Shown here in pieces: positions 34,487 through 42,361 of a DNA stretch of 64,000 nucleotides. The notes below the pieces were generated by a model. That model saw nothing but the letters and a program-made list of their open reading frames with translations, made no database searches and was not told where the DNA came from. This DNA is from a virus. The stretch lies in the IMG/VR virus record IMGVR_UViG_3300009509_000004, positions 42,759 through 106,758 of that record; one strand, given 5' to 3'. Numbering within the stretch: the stretch's first letter is position 1; the number at the start of each line of letters is the position of its first letter. Both the position numbers and the translations under genes were made by a program.

Positions 34487-34803
34487 GACATGTATCTCTT
34501 GCGTGCGCGTTCCATCACCTTGCCAGCCGTCTTGACCCCCTCGTCATATCCATCAAGGAAGTCTTGCGGTGCGACATATGTGGGCGCTGAATCCTGAGCG
34601 ATCTTGGGCAACGTCCCACCGACTCCGCATCTGAATCCTGTGCGCCAGCATTCAAGTCTTGTGGCGTTCCAAACCTGCTCACGCGTCACCTCGCCCTTCC
34701 TTGCGTTGTGGAAGGTGGTGCGATTGCCACCCGTCGTGCGGCATGGCTCACCTGGCTGCGCTCCACACTTGGCGCAATAGCAAAGCTCTGGTGGGTTTCT
34801 CAT
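34483..34803 (-). CDS. Small zinc-binding protein (C-x-x-C...PCRT type)
   Basis: The start at 34803 (MRNPPELCYCAKCG) lies behind AAGGGGC; 106 residues. The opening CYCAKCGAQPGEPCRTTGGN followed by a Thr and H-N-A-R is a compact zinc motif common in phage and actinobacterial small proteins (C-x-x-C-G-A...G-x-P-C-R-T...H-x-x-R). The C-terminal part is a charged helix. Nucleic-acid binding is plausible but unproven. Confidence 0.7.
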   Translation of the reverse strand: MRNPPELCYCAKCGAQPGEPCRTTGGNRTTFHNARKGEVTREQVWNATRLECWRTGFRCGVGGTLPKIAQDSAPTYVAPQDFLDGYDEGVKTAGKVMERARKRYMS

Positions 34804-34804
34804 A

Positions 34805-35566
34805 TCAATGCCCCTTCTTGCCCGCCTCGATGGCCTTGACCCGCTCTGACAACCCGTCGCTGACCGCCTTGGCCTTGCCACGCAACGCCTCGATGCCCGC
34901 CGCCTGAACAACGCCCGTCACCAGTGCATCGATCTCTGCCTTGGCCTGAACGGTGGTTTTCTCAACCGCCTCATTGAACGATTGGACCTGGAACGGGAAG
35001 TTGGCGTGCACCTCTCGCTGTACATACTCCAACAGCTGCTTGATTTCAGCTCTGTCGCCCTTGTTGATTGATGGTTTCTCTTCCAGCATCTTGGTCAACA
35101 CGGCAATCTTCTCATCCATGACCGATGCAATCTCATCGACCTTTGCCTTGAAGTCGTCAACGACCCGTTGTGGCTCTGACTTCTCATCTTCAGGGATCTC
35201 TGGCATCCTGTTGGCGACACCAAGGTGCTTGATGGTGCAAGGCACCCCAGAGCCAACGTTCATTGTCGTCAGAAGCTCTGCGAATTGGGCAGGGCTGAAC
35301 CAGACCTCGACAAGCTCCTTGCCGCCGTGGATCCAATCCCGCCCCAAGTCGTGCATGCGCTCGCCCTGACAGATCGTCAGACCGATGAAGCTGTGGTGTT
35401 CCTCGATGTTGGAGCCAAACAACTTCCCTGGGTGGCCGGTCATCCGGTGGAAGACAGCTGTGCCATAGGCTGGGTGGGTTTCGTATGTGCGATGTGGACC
35501 TTTGCCGGTGTACCGTCTGTATGTCCTGCCGTTTTCTTCCCATTCTTCCCAATCTTTTTTGCTCAT
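34805..35566 (-). CDS. Conserved-type phage protein (LFGS...H motif)
   Basis: The start at 35566 (MSKKDWEEWEENGR) overlaps the upstream stop (ATGA); 253 residues. Residues ~20-130 match a recurrent phage protein of unknown function: HPAYGTAVFHRMTGHPGKLF, then GSNIEEHHSFIGLTIC, RDWIHGGKELVEVWFSPAQF and MNVGSGVPCTIKHLG. The C-terminal half is a long coiled coil (DDFKAKVDEIASVMDEKIAV). Family recognised by pattern only. Confidence 0.72.
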   Translation of the reverse strand: MSKKDWEEWEENGRTYRRYTGKGPHRTYETHPAYGTAVFHRMTGHPGKLFGSNIEEHHSFIGLTICQGERMHDLGRDWIHGGKELVEVWFSPAQFAELLTTMNVGSGVPCTIKHLGVANRMPEIPEDEKSEPQRVVDDFKAKVDEIASVMDEKIAVLTKMLEEKPSINKGDRAEIKQLLEYVQREVHANFPFQVQSFNEAVEKTTVQAKAEIDALVTGVVQAAGIEALRGKAKAVSDGLSERVKAIEAGKKGH

Positions 35567-37260
35567 GGCGTCACCTGAATCACCTTCCTGCTCGCCGGTA
35601 TGTATGGCTTGTCTTCTGGTCCCTTTATGTGGGCTGACTGTCGCCACCTGAGAATCGCAACCCACTCTCCAACTTCCTTGGGCCGCATTCCTCTCTTGGC
35701 AAGCACGACCGTGGCCCAATACGGCATCCCACCTGTTGTCCAAACCTGCCACTGCGCTCCTGTGCTGGTAGGCTTGCTGAATTTGACCCGCATCTCATCT
35801 GGCACTGGAAGTGGACCGCGCATGACCCTGTGCTTGTAATGCCCCTCGACATCCCAACGGTGTGACCACTCGATCTCCTTGGGTGGCAACAACCGCTCCT
35901 TGCGCTCTGTGACCTTGGGGACAACTGGCACAATGTAATATGGTGGAGGCGTGGGCCGCTTGATCTTCCAGCCCTGAGCCTTGACTGCCTTCTCATATGC
36001 ACGCCTGTGTCCAAGCCCTCGTTTCTCGATGATGATGTGCTGGTTCTGATTGATCTCTGTGATCAACTCCATGAGCAATTGCGGAGTTGGAGCCAATACG
36101 TTGGCCCACGCCCCGTCCCTGGTGCGCACCTCGTTGTATGACATCCCCTTCACTTCAAATGTGCGTTCATCGATGATCTTGGCAAACTCATACACACGAC
36201 CGTCATGAAGCACTAGGTGGGCAATGATGTCGATCTCAGTCTGCTCGGCAAGCTCCATCTTGTCGCCATACCCATATGCCTCCCAGACATCCCTCGGCAC
36301 GCTGATCCCTGGGCCATATCCGATGTAGCAAGCGTCAAATGGAAGCTCTGGCCATTCCCAAGTCTTGTGCCACTTCTTGAGTCTGTGTTCGACCACAGAC
36401 ACATTCTTGCCCTCGCCTTTGAAATGGATGACCATCTGCCGCGTGATGACCTTTGACCCGTCATCGTTCATGGCCAACTTTTCTTCCAACAATTCATTGG
36501 CGATGTTGAACACGTGATGTGGTTGAAACTCATACACACGTGCCATCCTGAGCAACGGCCACACTTTTCTGGCTTGCTCCACATGGAAATTGACCTGGTC
36601 ATCTGATGCAAGCTGCCTCTTGACGTCCTTTTGGGCCAACTTCTGCAACGTCATTTGGCAATTGACAAACCCGTCGATGGTCATTTGGTGAACTTCCTGC
36701 GGGGTTGTCGTGCGGATCGCCTCTGGGCCTGTGAACATCTGTGTGGTGATGAATCGTTCCTTGATTGCCGGTGGATCATCCCGCAAGATGCTTTTGACCA
36801 ATGAATCACGCTCAATGGTCCCTCTTTCAATGAGTGCATGAGCGATGCCCTGAAACTTTCTCCACAGCTCGTTGTATTCTTGCTGCCTCGACTCGTCATT
36901 GCTCGACTCGATGCCGTGCAATCTCTCTGCCAAGACCTTGAGCTCACCTCCCCTGGCGATGGTAGGTGGTGGCTTTGCGTATCTGGTCAGCGGGTTGCCT
37001 TCATTGAGGTATGTGAAGAACTTGGCCTCAAGCGCATCACGCCAACCATAATCAGGGATCTTGTGGCCTTGCCGCCGATATTCAGCCATGACGTCTTGAA
37101 ACAGGCTTGCATATCGTTCCAACAACCCCTCATCCGTCCTGCCCTCAACATACAGCTCTTCAATTCTGATGGCCGCCTTCATCGTTTCGTTGAAACGCTG
37201 GACAGCCTCATCTGTGGCGTCATGTTTTTGTTTGCGTCTGCGTTTGCTGCGCTTGGACAT
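35563..37260 (-). CDS. Large unknown protein with mobile-element-type C-terminus
   Basis: 565 residues, start behind TAGGAGG and a strongly basic N-terminus (MSKRSKRRRKQKHD). The middle is alpha/beta with WEWPELPFDACYIGYGPGIS. The C-terminal ~100 residues show W-D-V-E-G-H-Y-K-H-R, then RWRQSAHIKGPEDKPYIPAS. That is a module (G-H-W-R...H-I-K/R-G-P-E) seen at the ends of phage and plasmid hypothetical proteins. Its function is unknown. It is one of the largest genes of the middle region. Confidence 0.72.
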   Translation of the reverse strand: MSKRSKRRRKQKHDATDEAVQRFNETMKAAIRIEELYVEGRTDEGLLERYASLFQDVMAEYRRQGHKIPDYGWRDALEAKFFTYLNEGNPLTRYAKPPPTIARGGELKVLAERLHGIESSNDESRQQEYNELWRKFQGIAHALIERGTIERDSLVKSILRDDPPAIKERFITTQMFTGPEAIRTTTPQEVHQMTIDGFVNCQMTLQKLAQKDVKRQLASDDQVNFHVEQARKVWPLLRMARVYEFQPHHVFNIANELLEEKLAMNDDGSKVITRQMVIHFKGEGKNVSVVEHRLKKWHKTWEWPELPFDACYIGYGPGISVPRDVWEAYGYGDKMELAEQTEIDIIAHLVLHDGRVYEFAKIIDERTFEVKGMSYNEVRTRDGAWANVLAPTPQLLMELITEINQNQHIIIEKRGLGHRRAYEKAVKAQGWKIKRPTPPPYYIVPVVPKVTERKERLLPPKEIEWSHRWDVEGHYKHRVMRGPLPVPDEMRVKFSKPTSTGAQWQVWTTGGMPYWATVVLAKRGMRPKEVGEWVAILRWRQSAHIKGPEDKPYIPASRKVIQVTP

Positions 37261-37313
37261 GTTCGCCTCCTACATACTACTATGCAGAAGCCACATGGAC
37301 AGATGAATCGCGG

Positions 37314-37532
37314 TCAACTTTTTTTGGCTGTGGCTTTCCAAAGTTGGAAATTGTGAAGACACTCGCTGCAATAGGTGTATCCCTTCCTGTGCAGCAATTC
37401 CTTGTTCTCATCGGTGCCGGCATCGTGGAAGCTCACCCACAAGTCTCCACCGCCTCGCTTCTGGATCTCTGGCCAGAACACCCGACAGAACGTGAACCCG
37501 TGGATGAGTATGTGCGCGATATGGGCCATCAT
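37314..37532 (-). CDS. Small Cys-containing protein
   Basis: 72 residues from ATG 37532 (GAGG upstream), overlapping the preceding stop. The end HRKGYTYCSECLHNFQLWKA holds one C-x-x-C pair. No family recognised. Confidence 0.6.
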   Translation of the reverse strand: MMAHIAHILIHGFTFCRVFWPEIQKRGGGDLWVSFHDAGTDENKELLHRKGYTYCSECLHNFQLWKATAKKS

Positions 37533-38062
37533 CAATCCTCAAGATGTTTTGGGTCAAACCTAGTTTTGCGCACTTGGTGGACATTGACTTCATCGCCCAA
37601 GAATCCCAAATTGCGCCCTCCAAAATCCAAGAATCTCGCCCTGATTTTGTACCTGCCTGCGATGAAGTCATACGCCAATGGTGTTGGCCTCCACTTGCCC
37701 TGAGACAGATGCCCTGATGGCCTTGGTTTGGCTTCGATGAACCCCCAATGACGCATCTTCACATACTCAGGGATGTGCTTGACAAGATTTGGGTTGGCCT
37801 GAGGCATGACTATCCACCTGCCTCCATTTTTCCTGTATCTGTCGCACATCCACTTCAACGCATACAGCATCCGATCTGTGAAATATGGCTTGTACACCTT
37901 TGCCTTCCTGTCGCACATCGGGCACCAACATCCAGCATCCACATAATCTTTGAACTTGTCCAGCACAGCCTCAACCGACTCGCTTGGGTGGAATGGGATG
38001 CGCACATATCGGATCTTTGCTTTGAGTGGTTTCTTCTTGCGTTTGTGTTTCTTTTTAGCCAT
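37532..38062 (-). CDS. Conserved-type phage protein with C-x-x-C pair
   Basis: 176 residues from ATG 38062 (MAKKKHKRKKKPLK), overlapping the upstream stop. The order is a basic start, AGCWCPMCDRKAKVYKPYFT, a helix, a strand with GRWIVMPQANP, then MRHWGFIEA, GKWRPTPLAYDFIAGRYKIR and a final strand. It matches a widespread phage family (CPxC, 'W-G-L-I-E', 'G-x-W-x-x-T-x-x-G') of unknown function that may have a winged-helix core. Pattern recognition only. Confidence 0.72.
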   Translation of the reverse strand: MAKKKHKRKKKPLKAKIRYVRIPFHPSESVEAVLDKFKDYVDAGCWCPMCDRKAKVYKPYFTDRMLYALKWMCDRYRKNGGRWIVMPQANPNLVKHIPEYVKMRHWGFIEAKPRPSGHLSQGKWRPTPLAYDFIAGRYKIRARFLDFGGRNLGFLGDEVNVHQVRKTRFDPKHLED

Positions 38063-38469
38063 CACCAATTCCCATCCACGGTTTCAGCCTCGCCAAATGT
38101 GCAAGGCCCGCACATTCCTGTGACTCGATGCGTGGGCCTCGCCCCGCAAACCATGCATTCAACCGTCCAATCTGGGGTGCTGCACATGTCGCAGATGGTG
38201 TCCATGTCACCAAGCTCTGCGGCCCACTCTTCATCCAGCACCACGTCCTTGCCGCAATGGGCGCATTTCTTCACAGTTTTCTTGTATTCGCTAACTGTGC
38301 CCGATGCCACTTTTTGGCTCTTGACCCCAACCTTTTCGGTGGGAATCGTGTCAAAAAGTGGTGTATTTTCGGATGATTTTGGGGATTTTTTGGTGCGGCG
38401 TGGTCTGATTTTGAGATTTTTTGCGGTATTTCCTGGAATTTTCGTGGAATTTTTGCTGCTTTTCGACAT
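38062..38469 (-). CDS. Zinc-ribbon protein with basic N-terminal tail
   Basis: The start at 38469 (MSKSSKNSTKIPGN) follows GGAGGCCAAG; 135 residues. The first ~60 residues are basic and Ser/Thr-rich and probably disordered; the DNA here is more AT-rich than its surroundings. Then KKCAHCGKDVVL, ICDMCS, CMVCGARP and MCGPCTFG give four C-x-x-C pairs. Nucleic-acid binding is likely; the role is unknown. Confidence 0.7.
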   Translation of the reverse strand: MSKSSKNSTKIPGNTAKNLKIRPRRTKKSPKSSENTPLFDTIPTEKVGVKSQKVASGTVSEYKKTVKKCAHCGKDVVLDEEWAAELGDMDTICDMCSTPDWTVECMVCGARPTHRVTGMCGPCTFGEAETVDGNW

Positions 38470-38497
38470 CTTGGCCTCCAGGTGGGGCCAAGACACA

Positions 38498-39172
38498 TCA
38501 CTTTTTGGGCTTGGCCTTCACCACTTTGCGTCCAGCAGACCTCTTGGCTGTGTTTGCCTTCACCGTCTTGCTGGTTGCTTTCTTTCCTACTGTGCCCGAT
38601 GGTGTGGGCGCTGAATCTTTGAGTACAGCAGCAGGCAACGCCTCGCCCCGATGCAACGCCCCTGGCTCAATGTCCAGGATGCTCTTGTCGCCATAGCGCC
38701 GCATCATGGAGTTGAGGTTGGTCAACTCCTTTGTGATCATGGTCTTCAGCTCTTTGTTGGTCAGGTCAGCAATGAGGACACCCGCCACGATCTCCTTTTT
38801 GTCAGGCATCTTGTGGATGAGGCCAAACTCCTGGCCCTTTGCGATGAGCTTGTCCAGGATCTCACTGCGCGCCCGCACCGCCCCGACCATCGCATTGTAC
38901 TGCTTGGTGGTCTTGAACGTCCCAACCATGTCATCAAGGTCACGTAGGTTGCGCAGTTGGTCAATCATGTACTGGACATAGGTGTGCTCAGTGGGCCTCG
39001 CCCGCACCTCATCAGCCTTGGCATCGAACATGGCCGCCTTGAGTTTCTCAAACTCTTCAACGCCAATGCCCATCTCATCCAGGATCTCTGAATCTTCCTT
39101 CCCAGAGCACAGCAGCCCATAGATGGTCGCCACCGCCTCCTTGACCTGTTCTTTCGTCAATTTCATGCTCAT
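38498..39172 (-). CDS. Candidate terminase small subunit
   Basis: 224 residues (MSMKLTKEQVKEAVATIYGL), start behind CAGGAGG. An N-terminal helix-turn-helix-like segment (KEDSEILDEMGIGVEEFEKL) precedes a long helical region (YMIDQLRNLRDLDDMVGTFK). AVRARSEILDKLIAKGQEFG follows, which resembles the oligomerisation part of small terminases, and the C-terminus is Lys-rich. If correct, it lies ~10 kb from the large subunit. The alternative is an unrelated DNA-binding protein. Inference only. Confidence 0.5.
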   Translation of the reverse strand: MSMKLTKEQVKEAVATIYGLLCSGKEDSEILDEMGIGVEEFEKLKAAMFDAKADEVRARPTEHTYVQYMIDQLRNLRDLDDMVGTFKTTKQYNAMVGAVRARSEILDKLIAKGQEFGLIHKMPDKKEIVAGVLIADLTNKELKTMITKELTNLNSMMRRYGDKSILDIEPGALHRGEALPAAVLKDSAPTPSGTVGKKATSKTVKANTAKRSAGRKVVKAKPKK

Positions 39173-39195
39173 ATGCCAACCTCCTGTCGCTCAAC

Positions 39196-39218
39196 AGTAT
39201 AACCTGGAGGCCCAATTT
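39196..39218 (-). promoter_or_regulatory. Possible -10 promoter element
   Basis: TATACT (39196-39201 on the minus strand) lies 24 bases before the start of the 38498 gene, but no good -35 box exists at 16-18 bp. The 190-base gap also has a 6-bp hairpin (CCAACG/CGTTGG). Weak candidate. Confidence 0.25.
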
Positions 39219-39331
39219 CAAGCTAGTTTGGTGGCAACACCCTGTGTATGGACTGGAACCAAGTCCAACGTTAGTTGGCGTTGGTCGTCAAGGGGTGGGA
39301 ATCTCCCTCTGACGGGCACAATTTGCTTCAT
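39218..39331 (-). CDS. Possible 37-residue peptide
   Basis: A small open frame (MKQIVPVRGRFPPLDDQRQL...) fills much of the gap between two genes. The upstream GGGAAAACC is a poor ribosome site and composition is not diagnostic. Listed only as a possibility. Confidence 0.3.
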   Translation of the reverse strand: MKQIVPVRGRFPPLDDQRQLTLDLVPVHTQGVATKLA

Positions 39332-39362
39332 GGTTTTCCCAAGATTTTTGTCCTACCTCCCC

Positions 39363-39626
39363 CTACCTTGACCAATTCTTGGAATTGACGAGTGCCCAAG
39401 CCATCGCGCTGTCAATCGCAGCCTCGACAGGGCACTGCCCACGCTCCGACAACGCCCCGTCGCACTGTCGGCAAAGCGTCCACACCGACTGTAGCACATG
39501 CCGGTGTTGGTTCGCTTTGTGTATTGTGGCCCCAGTAGCTATGCGTTGCAAGTGCTCCGCAAAGCGTGTCGCTGCGTCTGCATGGCTACTGAATCTGCTG
39601 CACCGCTTCTTGATGTCCTCGCCCAT
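39363..39626 (-). CDS. Small unknown protein
   Basis: The start at 39626 (MGEDIKKRCSRFSS) follows GGGAGG; 87 residues. Cys and His residues are spread (ATGATIHKANQHRHVLQSVW, then TLCRQCDGALS), which could bind a metal. No family recognised. Confidence 0.66.
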   Translation of the reverse strand: MGEDIKKRCSRFSSHADAATRFAEHLQRIATGATIHKANQHRHVLQSVWTLCRQCDGALSERGQCPVEAAIDSAMAWALVNSKNWSR

Positions 39627-39694
39627 GACGCGCCCTCCCTGAGCTAAACATAAGCCTGGAAGTGCCGCTGGCCAAGGGTGGGCTGGGTGGATTG

Positions 39695-39922
39695 TCAGTC
39701 CCAGATGTCGATGTTGACGTCTGAACATTCCTCGTGCAATCGGTCGCGCACGATGCCGTATGCCGCCAGCATGTCCGTGCTCACGTCATCGCCAGCATAC
39801 TTGATTTTTTCACGTAGGAAGTTGTCCATGGCCTGTAGGACGCAATGTGCGTCCATGCCTTTCACCGCCTTGTCAAACTCGTGTTGCTCGTGTGGCAATT
39901 TGAACTCAAGTGTTGCCAGCAT
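39695..39922 (-). CDS. Conserved-type small phage protein (paralogue 1)
   Basis: The start at 39922 (MLATLEFKLPHEQH) follows GGAGGGAGCTG; 75 residues. The pattern L-x-F-x-L-P-x-E-x-x-E-F, GMDAHCVLQAMDNFLREKIK, then AYGIVRDRLHEE is a widespread short phage protein of unknown function. Its neighbour (39906..40265) has the same plan, so the two look like a tandem duplication. Confidence 0.75.
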   Translation of the reverse strand: MLATLEFKLPHEQHEFDKAVKGMDAHCVLQAMDNFLREKIKYAGDDVSTDMLAAYGIVRDRLHEECSDVNIDIWD

Positions 39923-40265
39923 CAGCTCCCTCCTTGTCGTCATCGCCCCCGTTGTCGTCATCCCCTTCCAAATCACCTTCACGATCCTCGTCACTTTCGC
40001 CCTCATCATCCTCTTCATCGCCAACATCATCATCATCTTCCCCCTCTTCATCGGGCAGTTCAATCTTGTACTTCTTCATGACCTCTTGAAATTGGACCAT
40101 CAGCGCCTCGGTTGCGATCTGGGCCTCGCCTGGCAGTGGGCTGTCCAGCTGGGCCTGTATCGTGTCCCGCACTTCCCATAGCGCGTTGAACCAATCCGCC
40201 CCATGAATGACTGTGTCCAGTGCCTCTGCGTCATCCGGCATGTGAAACTTGATGATGACTTCCAT
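39906..40265 (-). CDS. Conserved-type small phage protein with acidic tail (paralogue 2)
   Basis: 119 residues, start behind AAGGGAGCACATA. The first ~70 residues share the plan of the next gene: (I/L)-x-F-x-(M/L)-P-x-x-x-E, ADWFNALWEVRDTIQAQL, and a closing helix. The last ~45 residues are almost pure Asp/Glu/Gly (GEDDDDVGDEEDDEGESDED), a DNA-mimic-like or solubilising tail. It overlaps the downstream paralogue by 17 bases. Confidence 0.72.
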   Translation of the reverse strand: MEVIIKFHMPDDAEALDTVIHGADWFNALWEVRDTIQAQLDSPLPGEAQIATEALMVQFQEVMKKYKIELPDEEGEDDDDVGDEEDDEGESDEDREGDLEGDDDNGGDDDKEGADAGNT

Positions 40266-41282
40266 TATGTGCTCCCTTTCTGTGGGCTGGGTGTGAATGT
40301 GCCTGTTTGGTCCTACGTGGTTTGCTGCAGTGGGTCAAGCTGAAACGACCTCGTGCGCGTCGTGTGTCGATGGGGACAGCAACCCCACACTTGATGGCCG
40401 TGTGGACGCATGGCCGCTTGGCCGGTGCATGTGATGAGTGAGTGTGGCCGTGTGGCCGGTTGGTGGGTGGCGTGGGCGCATGAGCGCTTGACGTTGTGGC
40501 CTGTGTGCAAAATTTTTGTTGTGCAGTAGGCGCGGTGCAGGCATGCAGCACTCAGCGCACCGCGCACTCGGTTTCATGCACAGTGGGGGCCACAGGCGAG
40601 CGCACGATGTACCAAACCTCCAAGAATCCTTGGACTTCATGGCCGCATGGCTGACATGGTTGGCATAGTTGACAGCGCTGTAGACTCTGTAGCCCCAGGG
40701 CCACATTGCCTCATGGCCCCCAGCGCAATGCTCTGCAGGCGGCATGGCTGCAGGGTGTGCGTGTGACTGTGCAGCTGTGCTGCACTGCATGTGGCAGGGC
40801 CACCCCACCATTTCCACGTTTCCACAATTCCACGACACCCACCTTGCTTGCCTGCTCTCTCTCTGCTGCTTTCTGTACCGTCTGACTCTACATCTATGCC
40901 TATGCTACCTACAATGCTATATGTTGTTTGTCCTCTTGCCTACCCTACGGTGATCGAGGTATCTGCTGGGGTGCTATCTTCTCTGCCTGATACACTCCAC
41001 TGTTCCCCTTCATTTCACACGGTTCTCAGATTGGCTATATGGTTTGTCTCATGCGGGGATTTTTGGGATTGGCAAGATCCTATCATTGGTGGTATGTATT
41101 CTTGTTTTCTATGGCTGATGTCGGTCTGTGGAATCTCTCAAAATCCTATTGGATATGGGTGTATTGTTGTCTTCAGGGCATATTCATAGGGGCATGCATA
41201 TATAGGGGCAATTTGCCCCATATCTGATGGGGTTTCACAAAACAGGCTATCAACGCCTGGAAATCAGGCGTGTAAATGGGGG
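40266..41282. other. ~1-kb region without a convincing gene; possible origin or control region
   Basis: No frame on either strand has both a ribosome site and protein-like sequence. The left half (40.33-40.78 kb) is rich in short TGGCCG/CATGGC words. At 40813-40836 three TTCCAC units are spaced exactly 8 bp apart. At 41205-41219 there is a 15-base palindrome (GGGGCAA-T-TTGCCCC). At 41253-41271 a 7-bp hairpin (ACGCCTG/CAGGCGT) lies just past the stop of the next gene. The base composition shifts to AT-rich between 40.85 and 41.25 kb. Replication origin, packaging or regulatory function are all possible. Confidence 0.55.
41253..41271 (-). terminator. Hairpin after the 41283 gene
   Basis: A 7-bp perfect stem with a 5-base loop begins 12 bases after the stop codon of the leftmost gene of the cluster and is followed by TTGATAGCCTGTTTTG. 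The T-run is short and late, so termination is only a possibility. Confidence 0.4.
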
Positions 41283-41624
41283 TCAATCTAGGTCGCTGGG
41301 GTAGGTGCGTCTGTACCATTCCAGGTACATGGCCCATTGGCGGGTTGCTGTGCGGTATTGGTCCTGGTAGCCCTTCTGCCTCTTGATCTCTGATACCCAC
41401 TTTTCCACAAGCTCCAGAGATAGCGATCCTGGGTGCTCCCTGATATGGCGTTCCACCTCTGTTCGCAATCCTACCATCCCTGATAGGGCACCCTCCCACC
41501 TGAGCATCATTTTCCTGCGCTCTTGTTCCTCCTTGCCCTCCCTCTCTTGCTGTTTTTTCACACGTGCAAAATCGTGGTCTGTGATCAGGCCTGCTTTCTG
41601 GAGTGCGGCTGCCATGAGTGTCAT
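41283..41624 (-). CDS. Helical unknown protein
   Basis: The start at 41624 (MTLMAAALQKAGLI) overlaps the upstream stop (ATGA); 113 residues. Highly charged helices (DFARVKKQQEREGKEEQERR) precede ELVEKWVSEIKRQKGYQDQY and a final aromatic helix. Last gene before the 1-kb gap. No family recognised. Confidence 0.68.
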   Translation of the reverse strand: MTLMAAALQKAGLITDHDFARVKKQQEREGKEEQERRKMMLRWEGALSGMVGLRTEVERHIREHPGSLSLELVEKWVSEIKRQKGYQDQYRTATRQWAMYLEWYRRTYPSDLD

Positions 41625-41851
41625 TGCGGTGGCCCTTTTTGTGTTGATTCCACTTTCAATGTGACTTTTGCGCCACAGGCGAGACAGCCCTTGGGCCCAA
41701 CTGGTGATTCGTTGGATGCATATTCTGACATCTCGATGAAATGGCCCCAATATTGCTCCAAATTCACATCTTTCATGTCATCTTCCTGTGTGATCGTGAA
41801 CCTCTGCTCGTGTCCATTTTCACACGTGGCCAAAATTGTGGTGATTCTCAT
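41621..41851 (-). CDS. Small zinc-binding-like protein
   Basis: 76 residues (MRITTILATCENGHEQRFTI), overlapping both neighbours by 4 bases. TCENGH near the start and GCLACGAKV near the end could supply four ligands. Unknown function. Confidence 0.66.
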   Translation of the reverse strand: MRITTILATCENGHEQRFTITQEDDMKDVNLEQYWGHFIEMSEYASNESPVGPKGCLACGAKVTLKVESTQKGPPQ

Positions 41852-42204
41852 CGCTCCTTGTCCTTTTTGTGTGGTATATCCATCTCAATATCGTGGCCTG
41901 GCATTTTGTCCACCACGCCGTCCAACAGATCCAGCGCCTCGCTCTTGTCCAGCCCTGGTTTCAGCTCGCCCTCAAGTCTGGGATCGCCGTCAGGCAATTC
42001 CTCAAACACACTTTCTGGCTCTTTTGGTGCGCTCTCACCTGGATCACCGCATCTCACGCATGGTCCTGGCCGCGCCCATCCTACATCGACCTTGTCAACC
42101 CTGTAAATCACCATCAGCTCTTTGAGCTTGTGCAAAAAGTCAGCTTGATCTTCTTTCAACCCTGTCATTCTGATGTCGCCCACCAGATCGCCTGTTATTT
42201 CCAT
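41848..42204 (-). CDS. Acidic protein with one C-x-x-C pair
   Basis: The start at 42204 (MEITGDLVGDIRMT) is behind GGGAGAACGCAC; 118 residues. A folded N-terminal ~55 residues (EDQADFLHKLKELMVIYRVD) end at PCVRCGDPGES, then an acidic, low-complexity C-terminal half follows. Function unknown. Confidence 0.66.
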   Translation of the reverse strand: MEITGDLVGDIRMTGLKEDQADFLHKLKELMVIYRVDKVDVGWARPGPCVRCGDPGESAPKEPESVFEELPDGDPRLEGELKPGLDKSEALDLLDGVVDKMPGHDIEMDIPHKKDKER

Positions 42205-42361
42205 GTGCGTTCTCCCTGTTCCTGCTCCTGATGTCCTCAACTTTGAGCCGCGTCTGTTCCTTGACTGCCATCGTCAACACTCTGACCGCCTCGTTGAGCC
42301 ATCCCACATTTTCCTTCAGCTCCTGAATTGCTTCTGCCAGCTCTCTTGTCTGGTTTTCCAT
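42140..42361 (-). CDS. Small coiled-coil protein overlapping both neighbours
   Basis: The frame from ATG 42361 (GGGGAGGGG upstream) encodes 73 residues with a clean heptad pattern (LAEAIQELKENVGWLNEAVR, then LTMAVKEQTRL) and a basic end. It overlaps the 42237 gene by 125 bases and the 41848 gene by 65 bases. The coiled-coil pattern is too regular for a shadow, so translation is likely. Confidence 0.55.
   Translation of the reverse strand: MENQTRELAEAIQELKENVGWLNEAVRVLTMAVKEQTRLKVEDIRSRNRENAHGNNRRSGGRHQNDRVERRSS

Noticed and set aside
40335-40838. Minus-strand frames rich in His/Ala/Thr in the 40.3-40.8 kb region
   Set aside because: Several frames are open at once because the DNA is made of short TGGCCG/CATGGC words; none has a ribosome site.
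40791-41189. Plus-strand frame of 132 codons in the gene-free interval
   Set aside because: Low-complexity Ser/Leu/Pro/Cys sequence, no ribosome site, opposite to the direction of all genes.
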